This document shows positions 31,981 through 53,342 of a stretch of DNA of 64,000 nucleotides, piece by piece. The stretch is taken from assembly GCA_009746045.1 (NCBI GenBank), contig RPFO01002168.1, forward strand, positions 1 through 64,000, written 5' to 3'. The translations under genes were made by a program, and so were the position numbers. Source of the stretch: Mesostigma viride. Taxonomy: Eukaryota > Streptophyta > Mesostigmatophyceae > Mesostigmatales > Mesostigmataceae. The notes under the pieces are model-generated. The model was not told the origin of the DNA. It saw nothing but the letters and a program-made list of their open reading frames with translations, and did not search any database. Within the stretch, counting starts at the first letter, position 1, and each line of letters opens with the position of its first letter.

Positions 31981-32801
31981 GGTTGACACTTGGCAGCAGC
32001 GTCTTGGTTCAGCTGTAGTATATTGCATAATTTGTCTGCTACTTGGCCAGTTGGCTGAGTTGCATGGACCTGAACCAAGCCCCGGCAATTAAGCGAAGGG
32101 GAGTCTGACCAGCGGGGTCGTGGGCTCGACTTCGGCAACCGGTGCGGCGCAGTTATGGATGGACGAGATGGATGCGGTGGAGGGCCAGCAGGGGATCCTC
32201 ATGATTCAGATGATGATCAGGGCCACGGATCGCAGGGCGCACAGAACTCGCCAGTGGCGGCTCAGGCGGCTCCCCGACGGCCAACCGTAGCAGAGGGCTA
32301 CGCCGTACTCAGCCAGTTTCAGCCCATAAAGGACAATTCAATGGCAGCCACGTGACGCTGAGCGCATGCTGGAGGACATGACTCTCTACACTGAGATCTA
32401 CCCTGGCGACAACAGTGTTTCTGCTAAGGGGTGGGGGGGTTCCGGTAACTCCGGTAAGGGGGGGGTCCGGCCAAGGCCGCGAAGCGGCCGAGGCCGGGGG
32501 GGGTCCGGGGGGGGCGGAGCCCCCCCGGATGTTGGCGAATTTTTTTTTAGAAAAATAAAAACCCAATAGGATTTCTTATACAGTTATATAATTTATCCTA
32601 AACTGTGAAGCCTTGCCTTAGTGGGCTGCTTGTGCCCTGAATCCTGATTCACATAGCCTTGGCGTACGCAGGGCTCCCTAATAAAACATACGAAAATGAT
32701 AACTTAGCATGCATACAAGCATGCCTAGTCACAATAGGAGGTTACAAAACATAGTTGTCATCACTTGTAGGCTATGTAGCTCACATTAGCTCACCCATAC
32801 A
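31981..32801. other. Intergenic, with G/C-rich hairpins
   Basis: 32155-32355 has a short open frame of uncertain meaning. At 32425-32530 G-runs alternate with stems such as GGCCGCGAAGCGGCC and GGGGGGCGGAGCCCCCC. The rest shows nothing recognisable. Confidence 0.4.
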
Positions 32802-33164
32802 TTATTGGCGTGACCTCACACGATGCCGCCTTAGGGTTTGCATGCACCATATACACCCATAGGCCGGAGTCGAAACAACCTGCTCCGACATGGCCTGCTC
32901 CGGAACATCACCGCCATGAATTTCGCGCTGTGGGTGCGCTGAGCCACCTGCATCGCCCTGCTCTACGGCACCCTCATCCCCATTCGTCTTATCAGTGTCG
33001 TCCCCTTCTAACTCGTTGCCTGCCTGCGCCTGGTGTGTAACGACCGTGCCCAAAGCCCGGCGACCGCTCGTACTGCCAGCCAAGGTCAAAACGCCACCAC
33101 CTCGTGTGAAATGGTCCTTGAACTTGTAGCCCAGGGGAATCGGGGGCTCTTTCTTCTTCGTCAT
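32802..33164 (-). CDS. Hypothetical 120-aa ORF
   Basis: Frame starts MTKKKEPPIPLGYKFKDHF and has an acidic middle (EGDDTDKTNGDEGA). Composition is protein-like, but no domain was recognised, and no promoter or splice context supports it. It may be the 5' end of an unseen element gene or chance. Confidence 0.22.
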   Translation of the reverse strand: MTKKKEPPIPLGYKFKDHFTRGGGVLTLAGSTSGRRALGTVVTHQAQAGNELEGDDTDKTNGDEGAVEQGDAGGSAHPQREIHGGDVPEQAMSEQVVSTPAYGCIWCMQTLRRHRVRSRQ

Positions 33165-34032
33165 GATTCACTTCTCTAGCGCACTATCGAAACATGTAGG
33201 ATTAGAAAACACGCAAAACAAAGTCAGCTGGCTCGATTGCCGTGAACTTTATGCATCGTCTAGCGGCTCACCTTTACATCGTGTTGCGTACCTACTGCTG
33301 CAGGCATTCTGCAGCGCATTTGTTACCCGCTCAGTCTACGCACTTGACAGACTGGAATTGCCGGCTGCCAATGCTGAGTGCTGACCCATTCGTTATAGGG
33401 TCAGATCTGCACCGCGCCACGCCTTTTGTTACTTGGGTACGGATAATCTATTTGCTCACAAATTGAAGTTGAAACTTTAGCCCCTCCTCGATGAACAGTA
33501 GTTGTTAGCACGTCCAACAACTCAACTCAACTCAACATCAACAACAACGAGATTTGTGCTGGTCATTTCACCGGAGATTTGTGCTGGTCAAGCTCACACC
33601 GGTAATAAAAGTGGGCAACAACAACGACAACTGAAGTCGCGAGCGAGCAATGTTTGTGCAAATTCGCCTAGCCTTGACGAGCCGTTGCCCATGATTATTT
33701 TTTTAATACTGCATCTGAGGGTCACGCACTACAATTTTAACCTCATCAGTAAGGTATCTTGTACTGTAGCTACGATAGGACCGTCGCGAGATTCCATGCC
33801 CTGGCGCACTGGTTTTCGTCGGGCATTCAGCAGGGCTCTGCTGTGTCGGAATTTACATTCGGTGGAGGTGTTAGCATGGCAGCAATGTGCAAACTATTTG
33901 TAAGTGCCGGGAATAGTAACATATAGTAATCGAAATTGATATTTTGTAATAGTCAGTATATAAGTACCGGGTCTGTCTGACGGGGAAACCGGGGAACCCC
34001 GGCCGGCATTATTTGCTTCCCGGTCGACCAGG
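33165..34032. other. Intergenic, nothing recognised
   Basis: Short repeated words only: a CAACT run near 33520 and a duplicated GAGATTTGTGCTGGTCA near 33550-33590. Confidence 0.5.
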
Positions 34033-34215
34033 TCAGCCCGGGGATGGCTTACCGGTCGGCCGGGGGGGGGTTCCTGCTCTGAACACAGCATACCGGTCGG
34101 TCGGGGGGGGTTTCCTGCTTGACATATAGCATACCGGTCGGCCGGGGGGGGTTTCCTGCTTGGCATATAGCATACCGGTCGGCCGGGGGGGGCTTACCGG
34201 TCGGCCGGGGGGGCA
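34033..34215. repeat. Minisatellite with TACCGGTCGGCCGGGGGG core
   Basis: About five units of 25-48 bp containing TACCGGTCGGCCGGGGGGG, most followed by TTTCCTGCTTGGCATATAGC or a variant. The last units are shorter. Confidence 0.85.
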
Positions 34216-34262
34216 CCGGTAATTACCGGAGAATTACCGGTACCGGTGCGTTAGCAGAAAAA

Positions 34263-34291
34263 GATGTATACCAACAATGTTGGTATACATC
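34263..34291. other. Perfect hairpin next to the Penelope-like element
   Basis: Arms GATGTATACCAAC and GTTGGTATACATC (13 bp) around AAT. It lies about 16 bp beyond the last RT codons of the minus-strand element and may mark its truncation point. Confidence 0.7.
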
Positions 34292-34306
34292 GCCCGCAAA
34301 ACAAAT

Positions 34307-35410
34307 TTAGGTCTTATCAACAAGATAAGAGATCCAATGAACAATGTCCGCCTTCGTGATGATATAATTATATGCATCCCGCACGATAGCGGCACCTGCC
34401 GCGATCCCTGAGAGCCACGTTGCCGTGGGCTTGGTCTGAGAAACACACACGTGCAGGTGGTTGCGCCCGTGAGGCCTACATGCATACAGCCGAGTAAGGA
34501 GGCTATCTAAACGAGCTTTCAAATCGTGCAAATCTAGTGTGGTATATAGAGTGGTGAAATCATAGGTGGCTATGGGCATAGGTATACGCTTCTCTGCTGC
34601 TGTCTAATTATTATAGAACGGCTAAGGGCGGCAAGGCGTAGGCGTACTTGGGCTGGGTTTATGACGATCTGGAACTACCAGTGCATTCATACCCGGCATT
34701 CGACAGAACCTCCACCCATATTAATGCATTGGCTTCGGGGAAAAGAGCATTCAAGGCATGCAGATGAGTTTCGATAGAGGCACCAGTGGGGCGGAATGCG
34801 ACGCAGCAATGGTGCGCAAAGCAAGAGGAGTTTTGTGCAGCTTAAGAGTGAGATACAGATATGGGAACGTAGTGCTGGTGGCGCGTCGCTGTCGCTTAAG
34901 GAAGGCCCGAGCAACAATGTTTTGGCTGTGCAGAAAAGCCAGATGAGCAGCAGTGATACTGGCTGTGGATTGCGCACACTGAACATAGGTAGGGCTGGAC
35001 GCCAACTCGTGTTGCAAAGTAGCAAGGTAGTCACTTCTTGCAGATAAAAGCAAAGTTGTTGGCACTCTTGTCAACACACGTGATGATAAAGTCCTGCTTG
35101 AAGTGGTCAAGACGTGCTTTTTCTGATTGGTGTTGAGCCAGGTGGTGCGGTGGACCTGCCGGAGACGGTAATCAAGCCTTGTGAGACGTGCATTGCATTC
35201 GTGAATGACGGCACTAAACCACGGGTCCATGGCAAGGGGAGCAAGCTGGAGGTCCGTGCAAATGGCATTGCAGAATTTGCGCAGTGATGTTGAGAGCAGT
35301 GCATTCACCTCTTCGGCACACGTGTGCTGGACCCACGGCGGAAACTTGGTACCTGTGGCGAAAAGGTCTACAAGCGTGTGGCTCGGCAGGATGCTGAGGT
35401 CAGCGGTCAT
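34307..35410 (-). pseudogene. Penelope-like element reverse transcriptase, truncated
   Basis: PYLYLTLKLHKTPLALRTI matches the Penelope RT block around the LHK/PKIHK motif. The motif A region is TYDFTTLYTTLDLHDLKARL (34579-34520). Both are in the same frame as the nuclease part but are separated from it and from each other by TAA, TGA and TAG codons. Motifs B and C are missing beyond 34307. Confidence 0.7.
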
Positions 35411-35437
35411 GACGTGCTGTGCATGAGGTACGTGGGA

Positions 35438-36630
35438 TTAAGGTACTTGAAATACCGTTGTTGTTGGCAGGGGCAGGGCCCTGCCAATATGGTGGTGGCA
35501 AGCTCGGTGGGCGTTGTATCGCGGCTGACCTTCCAGTTGCTGAAAACCGTTTGTCCCAAGGTGGGAGAGTAATGCCAGGCGGCAATTAATGGGAGTGCCA
35601 AAAGTGTTGCGCACCACGAGCGGCATAGCAGCCTGCACTTGAGGCAAATGCAGAATGTGGGGCAAACACAGCTCATCCATCGCAGCATGAATGAAAGGTG
35701 AGATCAGTAAACGACGCGTACGTAGTGCATCTGCATTCCCATTGACACGGTGCCGGATGATACGTGAGAGAAGGCCACGCAAACTAGTGGCATGGGAGCG
35801 GGGGACTTGCAGATCAGCTGGGGAGCACGACCCGACGGCAATGTGTAATCTGGTAAGCTTCTTCAAGCTGCAGGCTTCGAGATAGGACTCCTCTCGGGAT
35901 GCATGAAAGTTGCCGCGTTGCATAAGCCGAGACATGTGACGTAGGCAGCCGAGACTGGTGGAGGAAAGGGAAGGAGCGGGGGACACATGTGTGGAAGGTG
36001 GAGGGGCATGGGCGACGCTGTGGGGATATGGGCGATACGGGTGGAGATTATGCTTCAGACGCCAGGCACGGATCGGAACATAAGAGGGAGGCGGGTGGCG
36101 GCAAGACCGAGCTTTGAAGCTCTTGCCTTCAATGCAAAAACCGTGGGGCGGAAATGCATGTAAAGTTTGTTTCCAAAAAGTTTCCCAATGCCCTGCGGCT
36201 TTGCGAAAAGCTGCGCCTGTAAAGGTGCCGGGAACATGTTCCAAGGGGACGACCCGCCAGTCCCACCACCCGTATTGGGCCATGGCGCCATGTAGGGGGG
36301 TGTCGTCGTTGGCGGCAGGGCGGCCAATATGAAGGCGGCGTGCCGCCCGGACATGTTCCTGAAAACGCGTCCATGCATCCCGTTGCATCTGGCCGACGTA
36401 GATACGTTGAGGGTACCTGCGGTTGTAAATGTGGCATAAATGACGCGATGGGTGCTTTCGGGGTGTGGGCGAGTGGAGTTGGTAAGCGACAAATGCTTGC
36501 GCTGTAAGTGCCGGAGGCGACGTAGAGTATGGTCATCGATCCTTGCACAGTGATGGTTGTGGCATGTGTGTTGATGCGACAACGCGTCAGCCATTCCTTT
36601 GAGGAGAAACGATAGGGGAACTGCCAAGAA
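35438..36630 (-). pseudogene. Penelope-like element: CCHH finger and GIY-YIG endonuclease
   Basis: Near 36600-36530 one frame gives CHNHHC followed by HLQRKH, i.e. C-X4-C-X12-H-X4-H. About 35 residues later, in the next frame, comes CHIYNRRYPQRIYVGQ. This contains HIY and YVG at the normal GIY-YIG spacing, then AWTRFQEH with the conserved Arg, and WETFW as a candidate catalytic Glu. GIY-YIG enzymes nick DNA to prime target-primed reverse transcription. The frame stops at 35438 (TAA). Confidence 0.65.
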
Positions 36631-37158
36631 ATAGCAGTGTACTTCCGGTAATCAATGCCACTTGATTGCCGTATTCTGTGGAGTGTAAGAGCGTGCCAGA
36701 AAGTCATGAGGTGTTTCATGTTGATTAATATGCACTGAGAGCTAAGACATCAAACATAACCAGAGCGGAGCATATTGAGGTAAGTCAATATTCAATGCGT
36801 AGCACCCGTTACGCGATAGCGGTGGTCCATGATGCATCTCCCCGGGGCAGGATGTGGCTAACAACACAGCTGAAAGGACTTGGAACATGTGTATTCCCGG
36901 TGGGCAATAGCTAGGGTTTAGCAGTGAGAGACGCTAGGGCGCCCTTCCTCCTTCTCATTGTGTATAGGGGTTGAAGTTTCCTTGCGTGACGCAGTCTACG
37001 TGATAATTAATTAATTAGTGAAGGATGCCAAACAAACCTGACTTCCAGGTTGGAATAGCCCACATTTCATTAGCCCGTCGCTACGATCCACGAAAACTGA
37101 GAAATAAAATTGTACCGTGACCAGCCCCATGTCATGCCGCATCATTCCAACTATACAT
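36631..37158. other. Intergenic between Penelope-like element and CFAP58
   Basis: No gene. At 36982-37018 GCGTGACGCAGTCTACGTG followed by a TAATTAATTAATTAG tail resembles the ends of the two direct copies at 57172-57319 and 57374-57525, so it is probably the end fragment of a dispersed retroelement. Confidence 0.45.
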
Positions 37159-37163
37159 TTACA
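37159..37163 (-). terminator. Possible poly(A) signal of CFAP58
   Basis: TGTAA on the minus strand, about 150 bp after the stop codon. TGTAA is the usual polyadenylation signal in volvocine green algae. Single short motif, so tentative. Confidence 0.35.
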
Positions 37164-37308
37164 ATTCAACAGGCCAGGGCCTGCCAGCCTGCTTGGTATC
37201 AACTTCTGGCCGCAGCAAAACACGCTGATTGAAAAATGTTTTTAAAAATGCCTGACCAGCCTGACCCGAACTTGACATGACGAGACATCTGCACACCGCA
37301 CGGTGCTC

Positions 37309-47697
<10,389 letters not shown>

Positions 47698-48058
47698 ATT
47701 GGCGACCAGAAGCCCGGGTTTCCTATCAATCCCCGGATACCAAAAAAATTAAGTAACGCTTTTACATCCCATTCGTGTTTGCTCCTTTATCCCAATGTTT
47801 TGCTGGAATTCCGCCATGCTCATTACCACCACGATTTTCAGGGGTCGGAACCTTGGCCTAGTCATTTGCCACGGTGAATGGTGATGTCTCCTAAAATAAG
47901 CGTGTAAAGTTTTACGTCGTGGTAAACCTGCATGCTGGCGCGGCGCTACAAGTCCCAGTAGGTAGCTAATTCGGATTCCGGTCAGTGTACGCAGTCACAA
48001 TACGATTGCGCTTTTGCGACACCGTACGTTACGTGTAGTCGTACATGCAGTGTAGATG
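47698..48058. other. CFAP58 upstream region
   Basis: Expected to hold the 5' UTR and promoter of CFAP58. No TATA box or other clear core promoter element was seen. Confidence 0.35.
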
Positions 48059-48132
48059 CAATTGAAAGCATGGGCGATAGACCGGTCTACCATCGTAGAC
48101 TGGGTCTCGAAAATCAAGTTCGATTTTTATTT

Positions 48133-51100
48133 GAGCTTTTGACAGATCTGTAAAGTTATTAGGGCCCGAAAAATACAGATGGCTAGGCGTATATACAGAT
48201 CTGTTTTTTAATTACAGATCTGTACGTTAACTCCGACGTAATGCCCTTACGTCTTCGGGGGTCGAGGTGGGCCATGCATGCGGCTAGTGGTACAAATACC
48301 AGTAAATTCAAGTTCTTGGTAAATTAGCTAAAATTTAGTCAGCCATGGTTAAGTAAGCTAATGGAATTTGAAGGCACGGTAAAACCAGTACTGAAAAGCT
48401 ATCAGCCCAGTTCTCTCGCGTGTAGATTGTTTGCTTTCTCGACATTTTGTTCGGACGCGTAGTGCATTATCACGGGAAGCATAACGATTGGTAGCCAACG
48501 ATGTCGACGTACGTGAAGCCTCTGCTCTATGACGGGAAGGCATCTGGCGTTGCTGCAACTGGAATCAGGCCAGTGCCATGTTCGGCACCGTGCACGCGGA
48601 AATAAGGCGCCGTCACGTTAGATAGCACTGCTGAGGACGAGCTGCGCCTGCCTGCCCATATTTACCGAGTTTGTCTCGCATCGCACTGCATTATTGCTGG
48701 CCAGACTTTGCTGCCTTTATGCCCGACAGACTGGTTCACGAACCGTTTTAATTTGCTGCGTGCGTGGCTCCTGCCCTTCCATGGCAATGGTTGCAATTTC
48801 GCACGTTTTCGACGTGATTGTTGGCACATACTACATAGCCATGCACATGACATACTGCATGAAGGTCGCAAAGTTAGGTATAGTTTCTGTTTGCAAAGTT
48901 CCTGAGTTCTTGCTTCACACACGGTTCCTTGAAATGAAGGCCCTGGCTGAAGCTCGTTGCTTGCCAAAGCCTTCTTGTGTCGAAGAGCAGCGGTTCTCAG
49001 TGGGCACATGAAAGAGACGTTGCCAGGCATTGTAAGATTTCCAAGCACACGGTTGTCCTGTAACCATGCAATTCATTCCATTTGCGTTATGAATCTGGCA
49101 GCTTGTGAGCCTGCAACCATTAATTGCAGTTTGGCACATGTTACAAGAAGTAGGCTCCTTGAATTTAGGCTCCTTTCTCGCTTATTTTTGCTGATGCTAT
49201 AGGCAACATTGGACTTTACACTAACTTGAGTCCCACCCGCATCCAAGACCCCCAATCATCCATCCACTCCGTCCCTACCCACCCAATTATACCACCGTCT
49301 TCCCGCCCACTCTTCAACTAATCAGCCCAACGCCCCAGCCCAAGACACAGGCAAATGCCCATGTAGCCACCCATGTGCGCGTGCCTAGAGACACTCAACT
49401 AGCTAGGCTGCATATACGTGCCATGGGAGCATAATAGGTGCATGGGCGCAGGTGTACATGCAGGCCCGCAGGCATGCACACAAGCAGGCAGGCAGGCAGG
49501 TTGACAGATGGGTGGGCAGATAGGCGGGTGGCAGACTTGCAGGCGGGCAGGCGGGAGGATATATCGATGGGCAGAACGTTGGGTGGACAGGCGAGTAAGA
49601 AGGTCGTTGGGTCCAAGCAACCCGTTTATTGGTGATGGATTGATGTGTGTGGCGCATGTGTGCAAGTCTGCCTGTGTTTGTGTGCGTTTGTATGCATGTG
49701 CACGTGTGCTCGTGGGTGTGTGCACATGTGTGTGCATGTGTTAGCGGGCATGTGCGCACGTGGGTGTGTGCATGTGTGTGATATAATTGTGTGCATACAT
49801 GTGTATGTCACAGTGTGCATGTGTGTATGTGTGCAGTGCGTGTGTGCGTGTGTGCGTTTGTGCGTGTGTGCGTGTGTGCGTGTGTGCGTGTGTTCGTGTG
49901 TGCGTGTGTGCGTGTGTGCGTGTGTGCGTTTGTGCGTGTGTGCGTGTGTGCGTGTGTGCGTGTGTGCGTGTGTGCGTGTGTGCGTGTGTGCGTGTGTGCG
50001 TGTGTGCGTGTGTGCGTGTGTGCGTGTGCGCGTGTGCGCGTGTGCGCGTGTGCGCGTGTGCGCGTGTGCGCGTGTGCGCGTGTGCGCGTGTGCGCGTGTG
50101 CGCGTGTGCGCGTGTGCGCGTGTGCGCGTGTGCGCGTGTGCGCGTGTGTGCGTGTGTGCGTGTGTGCGTGTGTGCGTGTGTGCGTGTGTGCGTGTGTGCG
50201 TGTGTGCATGTGTGCATGTGTGCATGTGTGCGTGTGTGCATGTGTGTATGTGTGCATGTGCGCGTGTGTGCATGTGTGTATGTGTGCATGTGTGTATGCG
50301 TGCGTGTGTGCATGTGTGTGTGAACATTTATGTGCATGTGTATGTATGTGGGCGTGTGTGTGTGCTGGGGGGTAGGATGGATAGGGAAAAGAAAGAGTGA
50401 AAAATGCAAGGTGTAGGGGAGTTAAATGTTTCTGCACCTCGCGGCAAAAGTCGTTGTGCCTGCCGCGTGTATTGACAAGCAGCTGTGGGCACGGTTGCAG
50501 CAAGTGAGTACACGCCAAGGGCCTACACGGTTCATGCACTAGCACACAGCCAGTGGGACGAAACATCTGCACATATTACTTGGGTTCATCAATTTTGCAC
50601 ATTACCGGCTTGGGTTCATCAACTGAATTCTGCACCTTACACTTGCATGGCTCATGGTTTCAATCGCTGCTCAATCGACGGAAAATGAACTGGCCATCAA
50701 CATTCAGATATGTTAATCCTGAAAAGTCATGACCTTCCACACCAGGAGAATGAAGGTCGATGCTGCTTTGACGCATGAGCCTAATCCACGTGCTCTCGGA
50801 GGACGGAGGTCTCCACCTCGGCAGGAGCACCTGCAGGCGTCGTGGCTCGCTTACCTCAAGCAATATGCGCGTGCTGAAAGCTACCGGGGTCTAGGCAGAG
50901 TTACATTATCTGCCCGGACAAAGCATCTCTTAAACCTTTCTCGGCAACGAAGCTCTGAGCAGCGCTATATTGTCGTGGCCGGACTTCATTGTCGCCATTA
51001 AAATGTCAAAAGCTGTTTGATTCATCCAAGGAAAATGCGTGCATGGTAGACAGATCATAAGATGTCCGGGCGTATAGACATGACAAGCAACTGCTTAGAT

Positions 51101-51529
51101 GGCGCTCCTCGCGTTTTCCCTCGACTCAGTTCGTTAATTAAGGCGCCTAATCCAATGTAGCCAACAAGGCATCAGCTGGGTGTGACCAGAATACAGAGCC
51201 TAGTGCACGCGGCAATATTGTTTGGTCTGTCGCACAATTGCTGTTGTGTTTGCAATTATTCTGCTCGCTCAGATGCAGGATTAACTTCGGCTTGATTTCT
51301 TAATAATTACCCTCGTGTGCAGGTCATACGGCTGACATTCCTCTAGCTTTCGTAGCCATGGCTGAATTTTGCTTCCAGGTACTGAACACGGCCTGCACCT
51401 CGACCCCCGAAGACGTAAAGGCATTACGTCGGAGTTTACGTACAGATCTGTATTAAGAAAACAGATCTGTATATACGCCTAGCCATCTGTATTTTTCGGG
51501 CCCTAACTTTACAGATCTGTCAAAAGCTC
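48133..51529. mobile_element. Mutator-like (MULE-type) non-autonomous element, 3.4 kb
   Basis: Terminal inverted repeats of about 135 bp (48133-48269 and 51396-51529), starting GAGCTTTTGACAGATCTGTA and containing several ACAGATCTGT palindromes. Both ends are flanked by the 9-bp duplication TTTTTATTT (48124-48132 and 51530-51538). Long TIRs with a 9-bp duplication are typical of Mutator-like elements. The interior holds a long TG/CG repeat and no recognisable transposase, so it would depend on a MULE elsewhere. Confidence 0.8.
49640..50365. repeat. (TGTGCG/TGCGCG)n alternating purine-pyrimidine tract
   Basis: TGTG and TGCG hexamer-like units, with a pure TGCGCG block at about 50027-50150, flanked by TGTGCG and TGCATG variants. 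Alternating purine-pyrimidine of this length favours Z-DNA. The Cys/Val and His/Thr open frames here are artefacts. Confidence 0.95.
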
Positions 51530-51585
51530 TTTTTATTTTGAGTAGCGCAATCGACAGATCTCCTCGAGAGGATTCTGGATCATCA

Positions 51586-51775
51586 GGCGGAGCCAATTTT
51601 CGGAAGAACCGTTAGGTTCGCCAGAATTGGCGAAGCTTATAAGGCCGTACACGTGAGAAAACATAGGAATAGGGGATGAAAATCCGTCAATCCATCCATC
51701 CATACATACATCCACCGAATTTGTCCCGAATTTGCAATACAGTAGGGTGAGGGTCTTCCGAAAATTGGCTCCGCC
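51586..51775. mobile_element. 190-bp MITE-like element with 22-bp inverted repeats
   Basis: GGCGGAGCCAATTTTCGGAA (first 20 of 22 bp, 51586-51607) is perfectly inverted at 51754-51775. The short non-coding interior contains a (CATC)n-like run. No target duplication is visible. Confidence 0.7.
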
Positions 51776-51910
51776 GTAGAGTTTCAACGGGCAAGTTGCA
51801 AACACGCACGTTACTTGATACCTTAGATACCGGAAAGTCCGTTTTCAGTTAAGCGATACTCGGCCTACAAGACAGGTAAAAATGGCTGTAAGCTGGCCAA
51901 TAATGATCGA

Positions 51911-52085
51911 AAGTCAAGACTGGCTATTTTTGGCATACCTGGCTGGGTCACCTTAACTGTTATATGGAAATAAACTAACACCCATTTCACCGGAAAAGTC
52001 AAGACTGGCATTTCAGGCTATTTTTGGCATACCTGGGTCACCTTAACTGTTATATGGAAATAAACTAACACCCATTTCACCGGAA
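51911..52085. repeat. Two tandem copies (85 and 90 bp)
   Basis: Units start AAGTCAAGACTGGC at 51911 and 51996, with a third partial start at 52086. They are nearly identical through TTAACTGTTATATGGAAATA and ACACCCATTTCACCGGAA. Confidence 0.9.
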
Positions 52086-52283
52086 AAGTCAAGACTGGCT
52101 CTCAGTAGGACATTAGGGGGTCGGCAATCTCAAGTAACAGGAGCGCAATCGATAGATCTCGATGAGGGCACTCCACAGAATCTGAACTCCTCATTTCCCC
52201 TCTCACCTCTTTGGTCCATAATTGGCTAATAAAATATACCCATTTCCCCGAAATCTGAACTCCACATACCAGGAATGGCCATA

Positions 52284-52409
52284 CAGTCATTCCCGCGTTA
52301 AGTTGCGTTTCTTAAGGTTGCGTTCCCCCGTTAAGTTGCGGCGCCGAAGTTTGGGGGGTGACCGCAACTTAAGCATGGAGGCCATCGCAACTTGACGCGG
52401 TAATGACTC
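52284..52409. mobile_element. Tc1/mariner-like MITE, copy 1 (about 126 bp)
   Basis: Begins CAGTCATTCCCGCGTTAAGT preceded by TA and ends CGCAACTTGACGCGGTAATGACTC. CAGT ends next to TA are typical of Tc1/mariner. The right end has AA in place of TA, so that side is mutated. It has a central GTTAAGTTGCGGCGCC motif shared with copy 2. Confidence 0.6.
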
Positions 52410-52622
52410 AATTTGCAGGTGTCAGGCCATGATTTTTGGCCGCGCAGGAGGCCATTTTTTGCCAAGTCCGGACCCGCTACGTGATTTTAGGCGGCAAAAT
52501 ACGCAAGCCCCACTGGCGCGCAAATTTCCCTGCCTGCTGGCTTAGGTGAAAAGCGTGAATGCAACCTTACAAATTCAGTTTTGCAGCCTGCGGGCTGCGG
52601 TACGTACATAAGAATCCACGAC

Positions 52623-52688
52623 CATTAAATTAAATTAAATTAAATTATAACATGATGCCTCCGTTGGGAGATGATGATCATGTAGCAC
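52623..52688 (-). mobile_element. 3' end fragment of the ORF1-only LINE family with (TTTAA)n tail
   Basis: On the minus strand GTGCTACATGATCATCATCT leads to CCCAACGGAGGCATCATG, then four or more TTTAA units. It matches the terminal sequence of the copies at 14733 and 59674. Confidence 0.55.
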
Positions 52689-53257
52689 GGCATATTCCAT
52701 GGTGGGTGGGTGGAGTGGAGGAAGCCGCGTAATTGAACTAACCTAACTCTAAGCTATCTAGTCGGTCTAGAAAAGCCTAACTACACTACTCATCGAAACG
52801 CCACGACCATGCAGGGTCTGTAATTGAGACATCTTGATGGAAATTACCATCATCATGCCGAATGCACCACAAAAGGGCAAAGACAAGGTTGCGTTATTAA
52901 TGTTTACATGCAGGCCTTTCAGTTGACAGCCGGTAAATGAAGCTTCATTCCCTCACGACTGTTCCCAAGTTTTGTCACATTCAAACGTGAAGCCGGCTGG
53001 CAATTAAGTAACCCGCCAAAAACTGAGAAAGCCCAAGTCAGAGGGTTAAAACACACCGGCATTTGTGGTATAAAACGCAGGCACTAGTGCGTGGCGGCTG
53101 CCCACGGCGTGTCTTCAATTGCAGCCCGCCCAGTTTGTCCAAAATATCTGGCGTGGAAAATGGACTTTAATTTGGCCGGCTTTGACGGTGTAGCTGGATC
53201 GGGCTTGACGAGAGCGTATAGATGTCCGTCAGAGGAGGAGGTGGTGGGCTGCTAGCC

Positions 53258-53342
53258 TAATTCTACCGTTAAGTTGCGTTCCCGCGTTAAGTTGCGGCGC
53301 CAAGTTTTAGGGGGCGATCGCAACTTAAAGCGGGAATGACTG
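53258..53342. mobile_element. Tc1/mariner-like MITE, copy 2 (about 85 bp)
   Basis: Contains CCGTTAAGTTGCGTTCCCGC and GTTAAGTTGCGGCGCC and ends AAAGCGGGAATGACTG followed by TA. The right end mirrors the left end of copy 1 (CAGTCATTCCCGC). The left end is degraded. Confidence 0.6.

Larger units (their letters stand above)
34307..36630 (-). mobile_element. Penelope-like element remnant with N-terminal GIY-YIG nuclease
   Basis: Minus-strand reading gives a CCHH finger, a GIY-YIG endonuclease, a long helical region, then Penelope-type RT motifs. The YxDD motif is absent, so the element is cut off inside the RT. An N-terminal endonuclease with an upstream CCHH motif is the arrangement described for the Chlamys group of green-algal Penelope-like elements, as opposed to C-terminal GIY-YIG in classical Penelope. 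Several stops interrupt the frame, so this copy is dead. Confidence 0.75.

Noticed and set aside
49626-50572. Cys/Val and His/Thr repeat proteins
   Set aside because: Translations of the TG/CG repeat.
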